Below are positions 4,978-5,344 of a stretch of 5,344 nt of DNA, one piece after another (within the stretch, counting starts at the first letter, position 1; every line of letters begins with the position of its first letter). Below the pieces are notes generated by a model that worked only from the letters and a program-made list of their open reading frames with translations, was not told the origin of the DNA and made no database searches. A program made the position numbers and the translations under genes. The stretch comes from CAYLLD01 sp964425135 (lineage in GTDB: Bacteria > Pseudomonadota > Alphaproteobacteria > Rhodobacterales > Rhodobacteraceae): the NCBI GenBank assembly GCA_964425135.1, contig CAYRKW010000114.1, positions 1 to 5,344 on the forward strand. The letters are read 5' to 3'.

Positions 4978-5010
4978 TACGACAAAGTTTAAGCCTTGGG
5001 ACATATTTGA

Positions 5011-5344
5011 TTGACCATTGAGAAAAAAGAAGTCCTCATCGAAACAATTCTGAAAAAGCAGCTTGGTGACTTCGTGTCATGGCAAATGCCAGATATCGTC
5101 CCTTTGCTTGGCCCTGATTACCTCGCTGAAATCACAAAACTGCGCACCAATATACGTGCGGTTCTTGACGAACACACTCAAACCCTAGCCGCGCAAGAAG
5201 TCATCGATCTGACCTCAGCTTACGACGCGGAAGGATATGCTCTGACTGACGAGCTAAAATCTCACTGGCGAGACGTTAAGCGTAGTTTGGATGTTAACGA
5301 ACGAACTTTTCCAATTTACCTCGCGGGTTTGGGAAGAGGTGGTC
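5011..5344 (+). CDS. Unrecognised protein, 3' end beyond the window
   Basis: An open frame begins at TTG 5011, directly after an in-frame stop (5008-5010), and stays open for 111 codons to the window edge. The product starts MTIEKKEVLIETILKK if TTG is read as Met. It is soluble and probably helical, with a mix of acidic and basic residues and no membrane segment or signal peptide. I do not recognise a family. Segments that may help a search are WQMPDIVPLLGPDYL (about 24-38) and FPIYLAGLGRGG at the visible end. GGGA at 4998-5001 is a weak ribosome binding site; an ATG at 5086 is an alternative but would discard a coherent N-terminus. It lies 33 nt after the integrase in the same direction, so it is probably island cargo. 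Its lower GC content fits foreign origin. Confidence 0.6.
   Translation, partial: MTIEKKEVLIETILKKQLGDFVSWQMPDIVPLLGPDYLAEITKLRTNIRAVLDEHTQTLAAQEVIDLTSAYDAEGYALTDELKSHWRDVKRSLDVNERTFPIYLAGLGRGG

Overview
The window reads as chromosome of a marine-type alphaproteobacterium, most likely Rhodobacterales (Roseobacter-like). The grounds are an F0 gene cluster atpI-atpB-atpE-atpF'-atpF without the F1 genes, paired b' and b stator subunits, the His/Glu arrangement in the a-subunit shared with mitochondria, GTCATCCCCGC-type intergenic palindromes, and TTGAC / TATGGT promoter style. This placement is inference from sequence style; no database was searched.

Layout. Positions 1-386 contain no convincing gene. 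They hold three REP-like palindromes (34-173), five TGTGCAT-type heptamers spaced 11-12 bp apart (241-292) and three GTTAAC hexamers. A minus-strand ArsR/SmtB-type repressor follows (387-713), with a 22/24-position inverted repeat (740-763) as its probable operator. A sigma70-like promoter (861-888) then drives the rightward F0 operon: atpI (931), atpB (1247), atpE (2037), atpF' (2345) and atpF (2871), closed by a clear intrinsic terminator (3386-3416). A hairpin without a U tract lies between atpE and atpF'.

A tRNA-Thr(TGT) gene with its own promoter occupies 3550-3625. About 165 bp downstream, in the same direction, lies an intact P4-type tyrosine integrase (3790-4977). This is the usual arrangement at the edge of an island integrated in the 3' end of a tRNA gene. 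The leader between tRNA and integrase is packed with hairpins and repeats. They include a 13-bp inverted repeat that would bury the integrase ribosome binding site and start codon, and a competing hairpin that would release it. After the integrase, an unrecognised reading frame starts at a TTG (5011) and runs off the window. It is probably the first cargo gene of the island.

How the parts work together. The five F0 gene products build the membrane motor of ATP synthase: the a-subunit half-channels, the c-ring and the b/b' peripheral stalk, with AtpI as assembly helper. The F1 genes must be elsewhere. The ArsR gene is divergent and shows no partner gene in the window. The integrase region is a separate mobile module. 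The most unusual structures are the integrase leader (3626-3791) and the phased heptamer array (241-292). I saw nothing that amounts to a complete new defence or metabolic system within these 5.3 kb; any cargo would lie beyond the right edge.
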